Positions 8,603 through 18,721 of a stretch of 64,000 bases of DNA are shown piece by piece. Origin of the DNA: JBDHWG01 sp046328505. Lineage in GTDB: Bacteria > Chloroflexota > Anaerolineae > Epilineales > JAHCIE01. The translations under genes were made by a program, and so were the position numbers. Within the stretch, counting starts at the first letter, position 1, and every line of letters starts with the position of its first letter. The stretch lies in assembly GCA_046328505.1 (NCBI GenBank), contig JAXLWL010000002.1, forward strand, positions 744,001 through 808,000, written 5' to 3'. The notes under the pieces were generated by a model, which saw only the letters and a program-made list of their open reading frames with translations, did not search any database and was not told where the DNA came from.

Positions 8603-9558
8603 GCTGGAAGCGCGATAAGGAAAACGCGAACCGCCAATGGGTCGGTCCCATTGAGCGCTACGATCTCATCCAGGAAGGCGTCATCGCCGTTGTTGTTGTC
8701 GCCGTGCTCGTGGTGGGCCTGTCCGTTCTGTTCGGATCACCCATTGTGCGTGGGGTGAGCTTCCAGAGTTGGGCGAACGCCAATCCCAAGGATTTCGTCA
8801 ACACGACGTTGACCGAGCTGGCGGGAACTTCGGAAACCGCGACGTACGGGCCGCCGTACAACAATCAGACGGGCCAGCTCCAGTCGCTTGGCCCCATCTC
8901 GCCCCAGGCATGGGTCGGCGTTCAGATGCCGGTCAACCCGCCGCAAGACTTCGTCGTCGCCCCGCTGGGCGCAGCGGCGGCGCTGAACCCGGAATTGCAG
9001 AAGGCGCTGGGCCAATGGACGGGCGCGACGGCGTCGCAGCAGCAGGCATGGAGCACGGCGGCGCTGTCGTCCACGCTGACGATCAACGGGGCGACCGTGC
9101 AGCTCGGCGGCTCGAAGGATAGCGGGCCGATTCCCACGCTGCTGAGTGCGATGCTGAGCCTGGCGCAGAATGGCGGCCTCACCTCGCAGTCCATTGACGC
9201 GCCGGGCAAGGCGTACTCAATGAACTACACCAAGTCGCTGCTGTACATGGAAGACGGCAACTACCTGGGCGACATCGCCAACCTGTACAACCTGAACGGC
9301 CAGCAGTGGGGCGTCATGGGTGAGATCGGGAACTGGCCCGGCCAGCCCTGGCTCTGGTTCTACACAATGTGGTATAACGTTCCCCTGTGGAGCAATATCG
9401 GCACGGACATTCTGGCCGTTGCGACGGTTCTGCCGGTGGTGCTGTTCGTCTTCCTCATTCCGTTCATACCGGGGGTGCGCTCGCTGCCGCGCCTCCTGCG
9501 GGTGTATCGTCGCATCTGGAAGCCCTACTATCAGAAGTACGGCAAGTCGACGGAGTAA
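8599..9558 (+). CDS. Membrane-bound partner of cytochrome b with large extracytoplasmic domain
   Basis: A 319-residue protein. It has an N-terminal membrane helix (I-A-V-V-V-V-A-V-L-V-V-G-L-S-V-L, about 28-45) and a roughly 200-residue soluble region rich in Gln, Asn, Ser and Thr. A C-terminal helix follows (D-I-L-A-V-A-T-V-L-P-V-V-L-F-V-F, about 270-290), then a basic tail. The last 50 residues, with I-P-F-I-P-G-V-R-S-L-P, resemble the C-terminal part of subunit IV or cytochrome b C-domains, but the large inserted domain is unfamiliar. There is no haem-c CxxCH and no Rieske motif. It overlaps the cytochrome b gene by 4 bp and is followed by a strong hairpin, closing the operon. Confidence 0.65.
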   Translation: MSWKRDKENANRQWVGPIERYDLIQEGVIAVVVVAVLVVGLSVLFGSPIVRGVSFQSWANANPKDFVNTTLTELAGTSETATYGPPYNNQTGQLQSLGPISPQAWVGVQMPVNPPQDFVVAPLGAAAALNPELQKALGQWTGATASQQQAWSTAALSSTLTINGATVQLGGSKDSGPIPTLLSAMLSLAQNGGLTSQSIDAPGKAYSMNYTKSLLYMEDGNYLGDIANLYNLNGQQWGVMGEIGNWPGQPWLWFYTMWYNVPLWSNIGTDILAVATVLPVVLFVFLIPFIPGVRSLPRLLRVYRRIWKPYYQKYGKSTE

Positions 9559-9600
9559 AGCCTAGCGACGGCCAGCGAGAAGAGAGTCTGTCGCGGCTAT

Positions 9601-9632
9601 AGGGACAGGGAGACGCGCCTCTCCCTGTCCTT
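9601..9632 (+). terminator. Strong hairpin terminator between cytochrome and formate dehydrogenase operons
   Basis: A 13-bp stem with one G-T pair and a 6-base loop, 42 bases after the cytochrome-partner stop. The core GGACAGGGAGA pairs with TCTCCCTGTCC. It is followed by TT and then GC-rich sequence, not by a long T-tract. It separates the cytochrome module from the formate dehydrogenase genes, which therefore probably have their own promoter within the next 80 bp. Confidence 0.65.
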
Positions 9633-9714
9633 CCGCGTCCAATTTTGGAACACGTGTAAGCAAGCGGCGCGTTCTCATCGCGCTATTCCCGACGTCACCC
9701 TCAGGAGGACACAC

Positions 9715-12700
9715 ATGAAGCTCAAGCAGCCCTTCAGCCCGCGCACGTCCGCCGTCCACTCGCGATTGCGCGGCGCGGCCGTGACCCACGGCGTCTGCCC
9801 GTACTGCGCCATTGGCTGCGGACAGTTGATCTACACCAAGGACGGGCAGATTATCAATATCGAGGGCGACCCGCGCAGCCCACTGAGCGAAGGCCATCTC
9901 TGCCCTAAGGGCGCGAATACGCTGCAACTCGTGTGCAACCCCCACAGAGTGACGACCGTCAAGTACCGCGCGCCGCACAGCGACCACTGGGAGGAAAAGC
10001 CGGTGGCGTGGGCGCTCGACCGCATTGCGCAGCTTATCAAAGAGGCGCGCGACGCGGATTTCGTGGAGAAGGACCCGAACGGGATCATCGTCAACTGCCT
10101 CAAGTCGATAGCCGTGCTGGGCGGCTCGGCGCACGACAACGAAGAGGTGTATCTCATCCGCAAGCTGCTCACTGGCGGACTCGGCATCCTCCCCATCGAA
10201 AACCAGGCGCGGTTCTGACACTCCGCTTCCGTGCCCGGTCTGGGCACGTCATTCGGTTTCGGGGCATGCACGAACTTCCCGCGCGACCTCGTCAATAGTG
10301 ACTGCATCCTCATCATGGGCTCCAACATGGCCGAATCGCACCCGGTGGGGTTCCGCTGGCCGGTGCTGGCGCAGAAAAAAGGCGCGACGCTCATCCACGT
10401 GGATCCGCGCTACACCCGCACGTCGGCGGCCGCCGACGTGCACGTAGCGATCCGGCCGGGGACGGACCTGGCTTTCCTGGGCGGCATCGTGCGCTACATC
10501 ATCGAGAACAAGCGCTACTTCGAGGAGTATATCGTCCACTACACTAACGCGGCGACGCTGCTGACACCGGGGTACAGCTACGATCTCGAAACGGGACTGT
10601 TCGCCGGCTACAACCCCGCGACACATCGGTACGACTTGCTGCCCCACGCCTGGGAGTATGCGATGGAGGAGGGGGCGGAGGGCGCGCCGTCTCAGCTGAA
10701 GACGGCCCCCACGCTCCAGCACCCGCGCTGCGTGTTTCAGGCGCTCAAGCGCCACTTCGAGCGCTACACGCCGGAGGCCGTTGCCAACGTCTGCGGCTGC
10801 CGGCCGGAGGATATCGTCAAGGTCGCCGAGCTCCTCTGCCAGAATTCGGGGCGCGAACGAACCAGCGCCATGGCCTACGCCCTGGGATGGACCCAGCACG
10901 GGAGCGGCGTCCAGATGATTCGCACGGCGGCCATCATCCAGCTACTGCTGGGCAACATTGGGCGGCCCGGCGGCGGAATCATCGCCCTCCGCGGCCACGC
11001 CAATGTGCAAGGCGCTACAGACATCCCAACCCTGTTCAACAATCTGCCCAATTACCTGCCGATGCCCCACGCCTCGCCGGCCCAGGCCACCCTTGCCGAC
11101 TACCTGGCGAACGGCCACTCCGCAGGCGCGCGGCGCGGTGGCGCGACGGACGGCCTGTGGAAGATGGAGGTGACCCACGGCTCGTGGGCCAGTCTCCCCG
11201 CGTATATCATTAGTCTGCTGAAGGCGTGGTATGGCGACGCGGCCACCGCAGAGAACGAATTCGGCTACCAGTGGATTCCCAAGCTCGACGACGACGAGTC
11301 CGAAATGAGCTATATGATCAGGATGCATCGCGGCGACATCCAGGGCTTCATGCTCTTTGGGCAGAACCCTGCCGTCAGCAGCCCCAACGCCGGATTGCAG
11401 CGCGACGCCATGCGCAATCTCAAGTGGCTCGTGGCGCTCGACCTGTTCGAGACGGAGAGCGCCAGCGTGTGGTACGCCGATCCGGAAGGTCCAGATCCGG
11501 CGACCGTGGCGACCGAGGTCTTCCTGCTGCCCGCCGCTGCGAGCACCGAGAAGGATGGCTCGGTGACAAACACCGAGCGGCTGGTGCAGTGGCACGACCG
11601 AGTGGTGAGCCCGCCGGGCGACTGCCACTCTGACCTATGGTGGGTCTACCAACTCGGGAAGCGGCTGAAGGCCCTCTATGCCGACTCGACGCTGGAGCGC
11701 GACGCGCCGATTCGCAACCTCACCTGGGACTATGGACGCGCTGGGACGTCGGCCTCTCCTGTGTTGGAAGATGAGCCGGAGGCCGAGCGCGTGCTGCGCG
11801 AGATCAACGGCTATTACACGGCCACTGGCGAGCATCTCAAGAGCGGCGCCGAGCTGGCCGCGGATGGCTCGACGGCGTGCGGCTCGCGGCTCTACGCCGG
11901 CGTCTTCCCCGAGCCGGGGCGCAACCTCGCCCGTCGGCTCGATGGAACCGTGAAAGACGGAATCTTCGCCAACTGGGGCTGGGCATGGCCGGGCAACAGC
12001 CGCGTGCTGTATAACCGCGCTTCCGCTGACCCGCAGGGCCGTCCGTGGTCGGAGCGCAAGAAGCTCATCTGGTGGGACGAGGCGCAGGGGAAGTGGGTGG
12101 GCCACGACGCGCCCCAGTTCGCTGTGACCAAGCCGCCCGACTACCAGCCAGCAGCCGATGCGCGAGGCGGGGCAGCGCTGCCCGGTCATGCGCCTTTCGC
12201 CGTCCACTTCGACGGCCGCGCCTGGCTCTACGTTCCCTTTGGCCTGGCGGATGGCCCGCTGCCCGTTCACTATGAGCCTCTGGAGTCACCCTACCACAAT
12301 CGGCTCGTTAGCACCCAGTACACGCCGGCCACGATTCACCTCAATGACCCGTTGAACCCGGTGGCTGAGCCGCTGGACCCCGACTATCCGCTTGTCGCGA
12401 CCACGTACCGAGTCACCGAGCAATACCTGAGCGGCGCGATGACCCGCCACAATAGCTGGTTGGTGGAGCTGCAGCCGTCAATGTTCGTCGAGATCAGCCC
12501 CGAGCTTGCGGTGGAACGCGGCGTCAAGAACCTCGACTGGGTCGTCGTCAGCACACCGCGCGATTCCATCGAGGCGCGGGCGCTGGTGACAGAGCGCGTG
12601 CCAAAGCTAACCGTCGATGGGCGGCCGGCTTACGTCGTCGGACTGCTGTGGAGCTTCGGGTACAAGGGCGAGGCGGTCGGTGACTCGGCCAATCTGCTGT

Positions 12701-12894
12701 CGGCGATGGCTCTCGCGCCTACGTCCGACATCCAGGGGACGAAGTCCTTTGCTTGCCAGCTGCGCGCCGGCCGCCTGAACGTGGATCGGCCGCTCAAGCC
12801 GACGCCTCTTGTGTCTCTCCCCGCGATCGCGCTACCGATTGCGGACACGGCCTGGGCGGCGCAGCCGGAAGGGAGCATCCAGCATGAAGATTGA
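9715..12894 (+). CDS. Selenocysteine-containing formate dehydrogenase, catalytic subunit
   Basis: The gene must be read through an in-frame TGA at 10216-10218, giving 1059 residues with selenocysteine at 168. The context N-Q-A-R-F-U-H matches the active-site N-Q-A-R-V-U-H of FDH-N, and the downstream G-T-S-F-G-F-G-A-C-T-N continues the family alignment. The N-terminal [4Fe-4S] ligands are Cys28, Cys31, Cys35 and Cys63 (C-P-Y-C-A-I-G-C ... C-P-K-G). The protein oxidises formate at a Mo/W-bis-pyranopterin centre and passes electrons to the FeS subunit, whose ATG overlaps this stop by 11 bp. Unlike FdnG, no twin-arginine signal exists at the start or in the upstream in-frame sequence, so a cytoplasmic location is inferred. 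The ribosome site is AGGAGG. The upstream stop is real because a perfect SECIS hairpin follows. Confidence 0.94.
10216..10247 (+). promoter_or_regulatory. UGA codon with bacterial SECIS element
   Basis: The TGA is followed at +12 bases by GTGCCC, the loop GGTCT and the complement GGGCAC. The loop GGTCT begins 18 bases after the TGA, the same spacing and same loop sequence as in Escherichia coli fdhF as I recall it. This hairpin would be bound by SelB to direct selenocysteine insertion. No selA, selB, selC or selD was recognised in the window. Confidence 0.9.
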
Positions 12895-13852
12895 CGATAT
12901 CGCGCAAGACCAACTCGACGTCGTGCAGCTTCCGTCGGCTTCCGGCCCTCCTAGCCCTGACGGTCTTCTCGATACGGTCTTGTATGCTTTCCGCCGTGGC
13001 GCGGCCCCTGAGGACCAGCCGGCGCTCGGCTTCTTCACCGATACCAGCGTGTGCATCGGCTGCAAGGCGTGCCAGGTAGCGTGCAAGCAATGGAATCTCC
13101 TGCCGGCCCTCGATACCGGCCTTTCGGGTCAGAGCTATGACAACACCCTGACCCTGTCGGCGGAAGAGTGGCGCCACGTGAAGTTCATCGAGCTGTTCGA
13201 GGAGGCCGGGCTGCCCCCGCCGCCCATCAAACCGGCGGCGGCCATCGACGGTTTCGACATCATGGCGCTGCTGGCCGAGCCGAAGGCAGGCCAGTGGTTG
13301 ATGATGAGCGACAGCTGCAAGCACTGCGTGGTAGCTCCCTGCCACCTGGCCTGCCCGACCGGCGCCATCGTTCATACCGAGTTTGCCAATGTCTTCATAC
13401 AGCCAGACATTTGCAACGGCTGCGCCTCGTGCGTGGCGGCGTGTCCCTTTGGCGTCATCACGCGCAGTCAGAGCGATGGCCACTCCTACAAGTGCACGAT
13501 GTGCTATGACCGCCTACGGGATGGGCTGCAGCCGGCGTGCGCGCGGGCGTGTCCGACCTGGGCCATCAACTTCGGTCCGATCGAGGACATGCGTGCACTG
13601 GCGCGCCATCGACTGGAAGCGCTGCACGAGCGCGGCGTGGAACAGGCGACCATCTATGGCGATGCGCCAACAGGGCACTACTCCGCGCTCCATAACTTCT
13701 ACCTGCTGCTGGCGGAGCCCACGACCTACGGCTTGCCGTCGCCGCCGGTCAACCCGCAGATTCACCTGCGCGGCGACTATCTTCGCGCGGCCGTCGGTGT
13801 GATCGCGGCGCTCATAGCCGTGACACTTGTGTTGCTGATGCTGGGAGGGTGA
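12884..13852 (+). CDS. Formate dehydrogenase iron-sulfur subunit with C-terminal membrane anchor
   Basis: A 322-residue ferredoxin-like electron-transfer subunit. The ATG at 12884 has GAAGGGAG upstream and overlaps the catalytic gene by 11 bp. Four cysteine groups are present: V-C-I-G-C-K-A-C-Q-V-A-C-K near residue 48; C-K-H-C ... C-H-L-A-C-P; C-N-G-C-A-S-C-V-A-A-C-P; and C-T-M-C ... C-A-R-A-C-P. These fit four [4Fe-4S] clusters, as in FdnH/HybA-type proteins. The C-terminus is one hydrophobic helix (V-G-V-I-A-A-L-I-A-V-T-L-V-L-L-M-L). It links the selenoprotein to the membrane partner encoded next. With no Tat signal in its partner, its side of the membrane is uncertain. Confidence 0.92.
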   Translation: MKIDDIAQDQLDVVQLPSASGPPSPDGLLDTVLYAFRRGAAPEDQPALGFFTDTSVCIGCKACQVACKQWNLLPALDTGLSGQSYDNTLTLSAEEWRHVKFIELFEEAGLPPPPIKPAAAIDGFDIMALLAEPKAGQWLMMSDSCKHCVVAPCHLACPTGAIVHTEFANVFIQPDICNGCASCVAACPFGVITRSQSDGHSYKCTMCYDRLRDGLQPACARACPTWAINFGPIEDMRALARHRLEALHERGVEQATIYGDAPTGHYSALHNFYLLLAEPTTYGLPSPPVNPQIHLRGDYLRAAVGVIAALIAVTLVLLMLGG

Positions 13853-13853
13853 G

Positions 13854-14795
13854 GTGGTAAGCGCGACTCAATCTCAGACAAGACGATCAACCCGCAAACC
13901 CTTAGTGACTGCCTCTCCCTACGCAAGCCAGGTCATTACGAAGGCGCCACCCTGGACCGGGCTGACGGCGTTGGACATCTTTTTCAACAACCTGTCTATT
14001 GGTACATTCCTGGCCGCCACCTTTGCGACCGCATTCGCGCCGGGACGGTTCGCGGGGCTGACCCTGGTCGCCTACCCGGTCGCGCTGCTCCTTCTCCTGA
14101 TAGACCTGACGCTCCTCATTTCCGACCTGGGCGACCCAAAGCGCTTCCACCACATGCTGCGCGTCTTCAAGCTCAGCTCGCCGATGTCCTTCGGCACGTG
14201 GTCACTTTCGGCGTACGGGGTGCTTCTGGGCATCGCCACGGTCGCGGCGGTTCTCCACTGGCCCATGTTTGCGGGGCTACAGTCCGTCGGTCCGCTCTGG
14301 ACGCTGGTCGTGGTGGTCGGCACCGCCGCCGCCCTGCTGGCGGTGATCCCGGCAATCGGCGGCATCCTTTACAAGGGCGTGCTGTTCAGCGTCACGTCAC
14401 AGCCCAGCTGGAAGGATGCGCGCTGGCTGGGGGCCTACATTGGCAATTCCGCGGTTCTGCTCGGCTGCTCCCTGCTCCTGATCATCGCGGCCGTGATGGG
14501 CCGCGATGCTGCGGCTGCGATGCTGCGCGGCGCCATGGTGGCGCTGCTCGTCCTGGATGTGATATTCTTCTGGCTGCTGTTCCGGGGAATTGCGCCCACA
14601 TTCAAGGCGCGTTATGGCCCCAACCAGACGGTATTCTACTGGCTGACCGTTGTCGCGGCGGGCTGGCTGCTGCCCTTCTTCCTGCTCCTGCAGGGATCGT
14701 TTGTGGAGCTGATCCCGCCGCTGTTCATCGCCCTGGCAGCGTTGGCCGTTCGTTATGCGGTCGTGTTTCTCGCTCACGGACGACAAGCGACCTAA
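13854..14795 (+). CDS. NrfD/PsrC-family membrane subunit of the formate dehydrogenase
   Basis: A 313-residue polytopic membrane protein with about eight hydrophobic segments, starting at a GTG one base after the previous stop (GGAGGG upstream). The family pattern is seen in D-I-F-F-N-N-L-S-I-G-T-F near residue 43 and in D-L-G-D-P-K-R-F-H-H-M-L near residue 90, which matches the conserved D-L-G-x-P-x-R-F of NrfD-like proteins. It probably exchanges electrons with menaquinone without haem. Catalytic subunit + FeS subunit + NrfD is the composition of a complex iron-sulfur molybdoenzyme. Confidence 0.88.
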   Translation: MVSATQSQTRRSTRKPLVTASPYASQVITKAPPWTGLTALDIFFNNLSIGTFLAATFATAFAPGRFAGLTLVAYPVALLLLLIDLTLLISDLGDPKRFHHMLRVFKLSSPMSFGTWSLSAYGVLLGIATVAAVLHWPMFAGLQSVGPLWTLVVVVGTAAALLAVIPAIGGILYKGVLFSVTSQPSWKDARWLGAYIGNSAVLLGCSLLLIIAAVMGRDAAAAMLRGAMVALLVLDVIFFWLLFRGIAPTFKARYGPNQTVFYWLTVVAAGWLLPFFLLLQGSFVELIPPLFIALAALAVRYAVVFLAHGRQAT

Positions 14796-14822
14796 ACCGT
14801 TCGCGTCTAGGGAGGTTGCTGG

Positions 14823-14942
14823 ATGCCGGCGCCGTGGTTGGCGTCACAGCAGAGGCGCGACGTCAACCGGTTGATGGTCGAGAACTACTATTTCGCGCAA
14901 AGCGACGTCATTCGCCTTTGGAGGAGCAATGGAGCCGGTTAG
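14823..14942 (+). CDS. 39-residue micro-protein at the end of the formate dehydrogenase operon
   Basis: An ATG 28 bases after the NrfD-type gene, preceded by AGGGAGG at good spacing, opens a 39-codon frame ending in TAG. The product begins M-P-A-P-W-L and contains a charged amphipathic stretch (D-V-N-R-L-M-V-E-N-Y-Y-F-A). It has no membrane helix. Its last four bases overlap the end of the convergent hypB gene. No family was recognised; being a real gene rests on the ribosome site, position and compact spacing. Confidence 0.45.
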   Translation: MPAPWLASQQRRDVNRLMVENYYFAQSDVIRLWRSNGAG

Positions 14943-15589
14943 CGGTGCGCGCGCCTCTCCTCCAGCCATGCTACCCAGGCGTCCATGCCCTCACCGCTGC
15001 GTGATGAGACCACGAACACCGGACACGTGGGGTTGAGCATTGTAACGCCGCGACGGAAGTAGTCTACATCGAACTCGAAGATCGCGGTCAGGTCGGCCTT
15101 GTTCAGGACGACAACGTCGGCCGTCGCGTAGATGCCGGGGTACTTGTACGGCTTGTCGTGCCCCTCGGGCACGCTCGCGACAACGGCGGCCAGGTGCGCG
15201 CCCAGGGCGAAATTCGCTGTGCAGACAAGGTTGCCCACGTTCTCGACGAAGACCAGGTCGAGGCTGGACAGAGGCAGGTGCGGGATCGCCGAGTGAATCT
15301 GCGGCGCGTCGAGGTGGCAGTTGCCGCCGGTATTGATCTGGACGACGGGTATGCCGTGGCTTGCGATGGTCTCGGCGTCGATGGTTGAGGCGAGGTCGCC
15401 CTCGATAACCCCGGGGCGCGTCGCGCTCGGTAGCCGCGAGACGGTCGCCAGAATGAGGCTCGTCTTGCCCGCGCCCGGCGAGCCCATCAAGTTGACGGCA
15501 TAGACGCCGTCCGCGTCGAACCTCTGGCGGTTGTCATCCGCCTGACTATCGTTCGCGCTCAGAATCTCTTGCACCACCGGAATCTTCAT
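14939..15589 (-). CDS. hypB: Hydrogenase nickel incorporation GTPase HypB
   Basis: A 216-residue GTPase that drives nickel insertion into the [NiFe] active site with HypA. The ATG at 15589 starts M-K-I-P-V-V-Q-E-I-L; the frame is open further upstream but that part is the hypA overlap. Seen motifs are the Walker A G-S-P-G-A-G-K-T-S-L, the metal-binding G-N-C-H-L-D-A, E-N-V-G-N-L-V-C and the guanine-specificity N-K-A-D-L. The extra N-terminal CxxCGC nickel site or His-rich tail of some HypB proteins is absent. It overlaps hypA by 44 bp and ends the minus-strand hyp operon. Confidence 0.96.
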   Translation of the reverse strand: MKIPVVQEILSANDSQADDNRQRFDADGVYAVNLMGSPGAGKTSLILATVSRLPSATRPGVIEGDLASTIDAETIASHGIPVVQINTGGNCHLDAPQIHSAIPHLPLSSLDLVFVENVGNLVCTANFALGAHLAAVVASVPEGHDKPYKYPGIYATADVVVLNKADLTAIFEFDVDYFRRGVTMLNPTCPVFVVSSRSGEGMDAWVAWLEERRAHR

Positions 15590-15932
15590 CGTCCACCTCG
15601 ATGCTCTCAACGTAGAACTCGCGCCCACCTGTGATGAGCAACTGCGCGCTGTCGCACACGGGACACGCCGCTGCGAGCGCCGGCCCGACGGTAAATTGGG
15701 CGCCGCACGCGAGGCAGTAGCCGTCAGCCGGCACGCGCCGAAAGCGCAGCGCCGCCCCTTCGGCGGGTGAGCCGCGAGCCAGGATATCAAAGTAGAATTG
15801 GACCGAGTCGTCGACCATGCTCGCCAGATCGCCGACCACCAGGTCGATAGCAGAGATGCGGCGCGCGCCGGCTCGGTCTGCCGCTTCCAGCGCGACCGCG
15901 AGAATGCCTTGCGTCACGGCCAGCTCGTGCAT
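15546..15932 (-). CDS. hypA: Hydrogenase maturation nickel metallochaperone HypA
   Basis: A 128-residue protein starting M-H-E-L-A-V-T-Q, where Met-His-Glu forms the nickel site of the HypA family. The zinc site is C-L-A-C ... C-P-V-C in the second half. The C-terminal roughly 20 residues are acidic and longer than usual. It lies 6 bp downstream of hypE and overlaps hypB by 44 bp. Confidence 0.95.
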   Translation of the reverse strand: MHELAVTQGILAVALEAADRAGARRISAIDLVVGDLASMVDDSVQFYFDILARGSPAEGAALRFRRVPADGYCLACGAQFTVGPALAAACPVCDSAQLLITGGREFYVESIEVDDEDSGGARDSERER

Positions 15933-15938
15933 GGATGT

Positions 15939-16993
15939 CTAGCAGATGCGCGGCAACTGCTCGCCGATCTGCAAGTCCACGACGCGGGTGCCGCCAATCG
16001 CCGTGCGAGCGACGACAACCCCAGGATGCTGGTCCGTTACCTGGCCGATGATCGCCGCGCGGGCGCCCAGGGGATGCCACCGCATCGCCTCCAGCACCAG
16101 GTCTGCTGCGGGCGGCGGAACGATCGCCACCAGCTTGCCTTCGTTGGCGACGTAGACCGGATCCATACCCAGCATGTCGCACGCCGCTGCGACGGGCGTC
16201 GGCACCGGCAGCCTGCGCTCGTCGTAGCGAATGCCGGCCGCCGACGCGCGGGCGATTTCGTTCAACGCCGACGCCAGGCCGCCTCGCGTCAGATCGCGCA
16301 GGACGTGAATGTCCGGTGTGACGGACAGCATGGCCCGCACCAGGCCGTTCAAGGGAGCGCAGTCCGACACAATCGGGGAGCCAAACTCCAGGCCCTCGCG
16401 CACGCTCATGATGGCGATGCCGTGCGGGCCGAGGTCGCCGCTTACGATGACGACGTCGCCCGGTTGGGCGCGGTTCGGCGACGGCCCGACGCCGTCCGGT
16501 ACAATGCCGATCCCGCTCGTGTTGATATACACGCCGTCGCCATGCCCCTTATCAACCACTTTCGTGTCGCCGGCCACGATCTGCACTCCCGCGGCTTGGG
16601 CGGCGCCTGCCATCGCCTCGACGATCGCGCCCAGCGTGGCGAGGGGCAAGCCTTCCTCCAGGATGAAGCCCGCCGTCAGGTAGCGCGGCTGCGCGCCCAT
16701 CATAGCCAGGTCATTGACCGTGCCGTTCACCGCCAGCGTCCCAATGTTGCCGCCGGGGAAGAAGAGCGGGCGCACCACAAACGAGTCCGTCGTGTACGCC
16801 AGACGGCCATCGCTCAGGCTGACAACAGCCGCATCGCCCAGCGCGTCCAGCGCCGCATTGCGAAACGCCGGGGCGAAGAGATGCTCGACCAGCTCGCCGG
16901 ACAACCGCCCGCCGCCGCCGTGGCCCATGACGATGCTCGGGTAGCTGCGCAGAGGGACCGGGCAGGTCCAGGTGTCGAAGTCTACCGTGCTGG

Positions 16994-16997
<4 letters not shown>
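15939..16997 (-). CDS. hypE: Hydrogenase maturation protein HypE (carbamoyl dehydratase)
   Basis: A 352-residue protein that dehydrates the thiocarbamate made with HypF to a cyanide ligand for the active-site iron. The C-terminus is the invariant P-R-I-C, whose Cys carries the carbamoyl group. The N-terminal G-H-G-G-G-G-R-L-S and V-A-G-D-T-K-V-V are the AIRS-family ATP-binding landmarks. The ATG at 16997 is chosen by family N-terminus and by the 4-bp overlap with hypD; the frame is open upstream only because of hypD shadow sequence. Confidence 0.96.
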
Positions 16998-18105
<1,108 letters not shown>

Positions 18106-18109
<4 letters not shown>

Positions 18110-18402
18110 GGCGCACCCCTGGGTTCACCTTCGCTATCTCTCAGTGTGGTCGCCGCCTCGGGGTTTAGCTCCTCCTCGAGCCGCCCAATCTCCTCGAACA
18201 GGCGGAGCGACTCCAACGCCGATTCCTCGTCCAGTTGAGTGATGGCAAAACCGACGTGAACAATAGTGTAGTCGCCGACCTGGATGTCCGGCACGTAGGC
18301 GAGGCACACTTCCTTTGTAATGCCAGCGAAATCGACCTTACCCATGGTAATGCCGCCGACATCGTAGATCTCTTTCACCTGCCCGGGAATGCCAAGACAC
18401 AT
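18106..18402 (-). CDS. hypC: Hydrogenase maturation chaperone HypC/HybG
   Basis: A 98-residue protein starting M-C-L-G-I-P-G-Q-V, where Cys2 binds the iron precursor. The ATG at 18402 is used; an upstream in-frame start would bury the essential N-terminal Cys. The last 25 residues are acidic and longer than in the Escherichia coli protein. It is the first gene of the minus-strand hypCDEAB operon, which is divergent from the hydrogenase structural genes. Confidence 0.95.
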
Positions 18403-18721
18403 GCGACACCTCTTCCACTCATTCGGCCCACGCGCGAAACTCACAAGCCACCCCTCTGCAATATACTCCAACATCAGATGGCTGTCAAAACCAGCGCCCT
18501 CAGCGGTCGCCCCTTCCGGGCACAGATAGCGAGGAAATCGAGACGACGAGGCGCGAGGGGGAGAATAATATAGCCTCCTATCAGAAATGACAGGTCACTA
18601 CTGTCCGAAGCAAGAGTAGTCCTCGGCCAGTATCGGGAGTATAGTGGTCTTAACGGCCGGCTGTCTGAGTAGGAGCAATTCGGCTACATCGACGAGGCAG
18701 ACCGGCAAGGAGACGTTCCCC
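18403..18721. promoter_or_regulatory. Divergent control region between hypC and the hydrogenase genes
   Basis: About 320 bp with no supported gene, lying between two operons that must be co-regulated. Both promoters should be here. No confident -35/-10 pair or known operator (FNR, NarL or HoxA type) could be assigned by eye. An AAGGAGA ribosome site for the small subunit is at the right end. Confidence 0.5.

Noticed and set aside
10216..10218. TGA in formate dehydrogenase as a nonsense mutation
   Set aside because: It lies exactly at the active-site Sec position and is followed by a SECIS hairpin with correct spacing.
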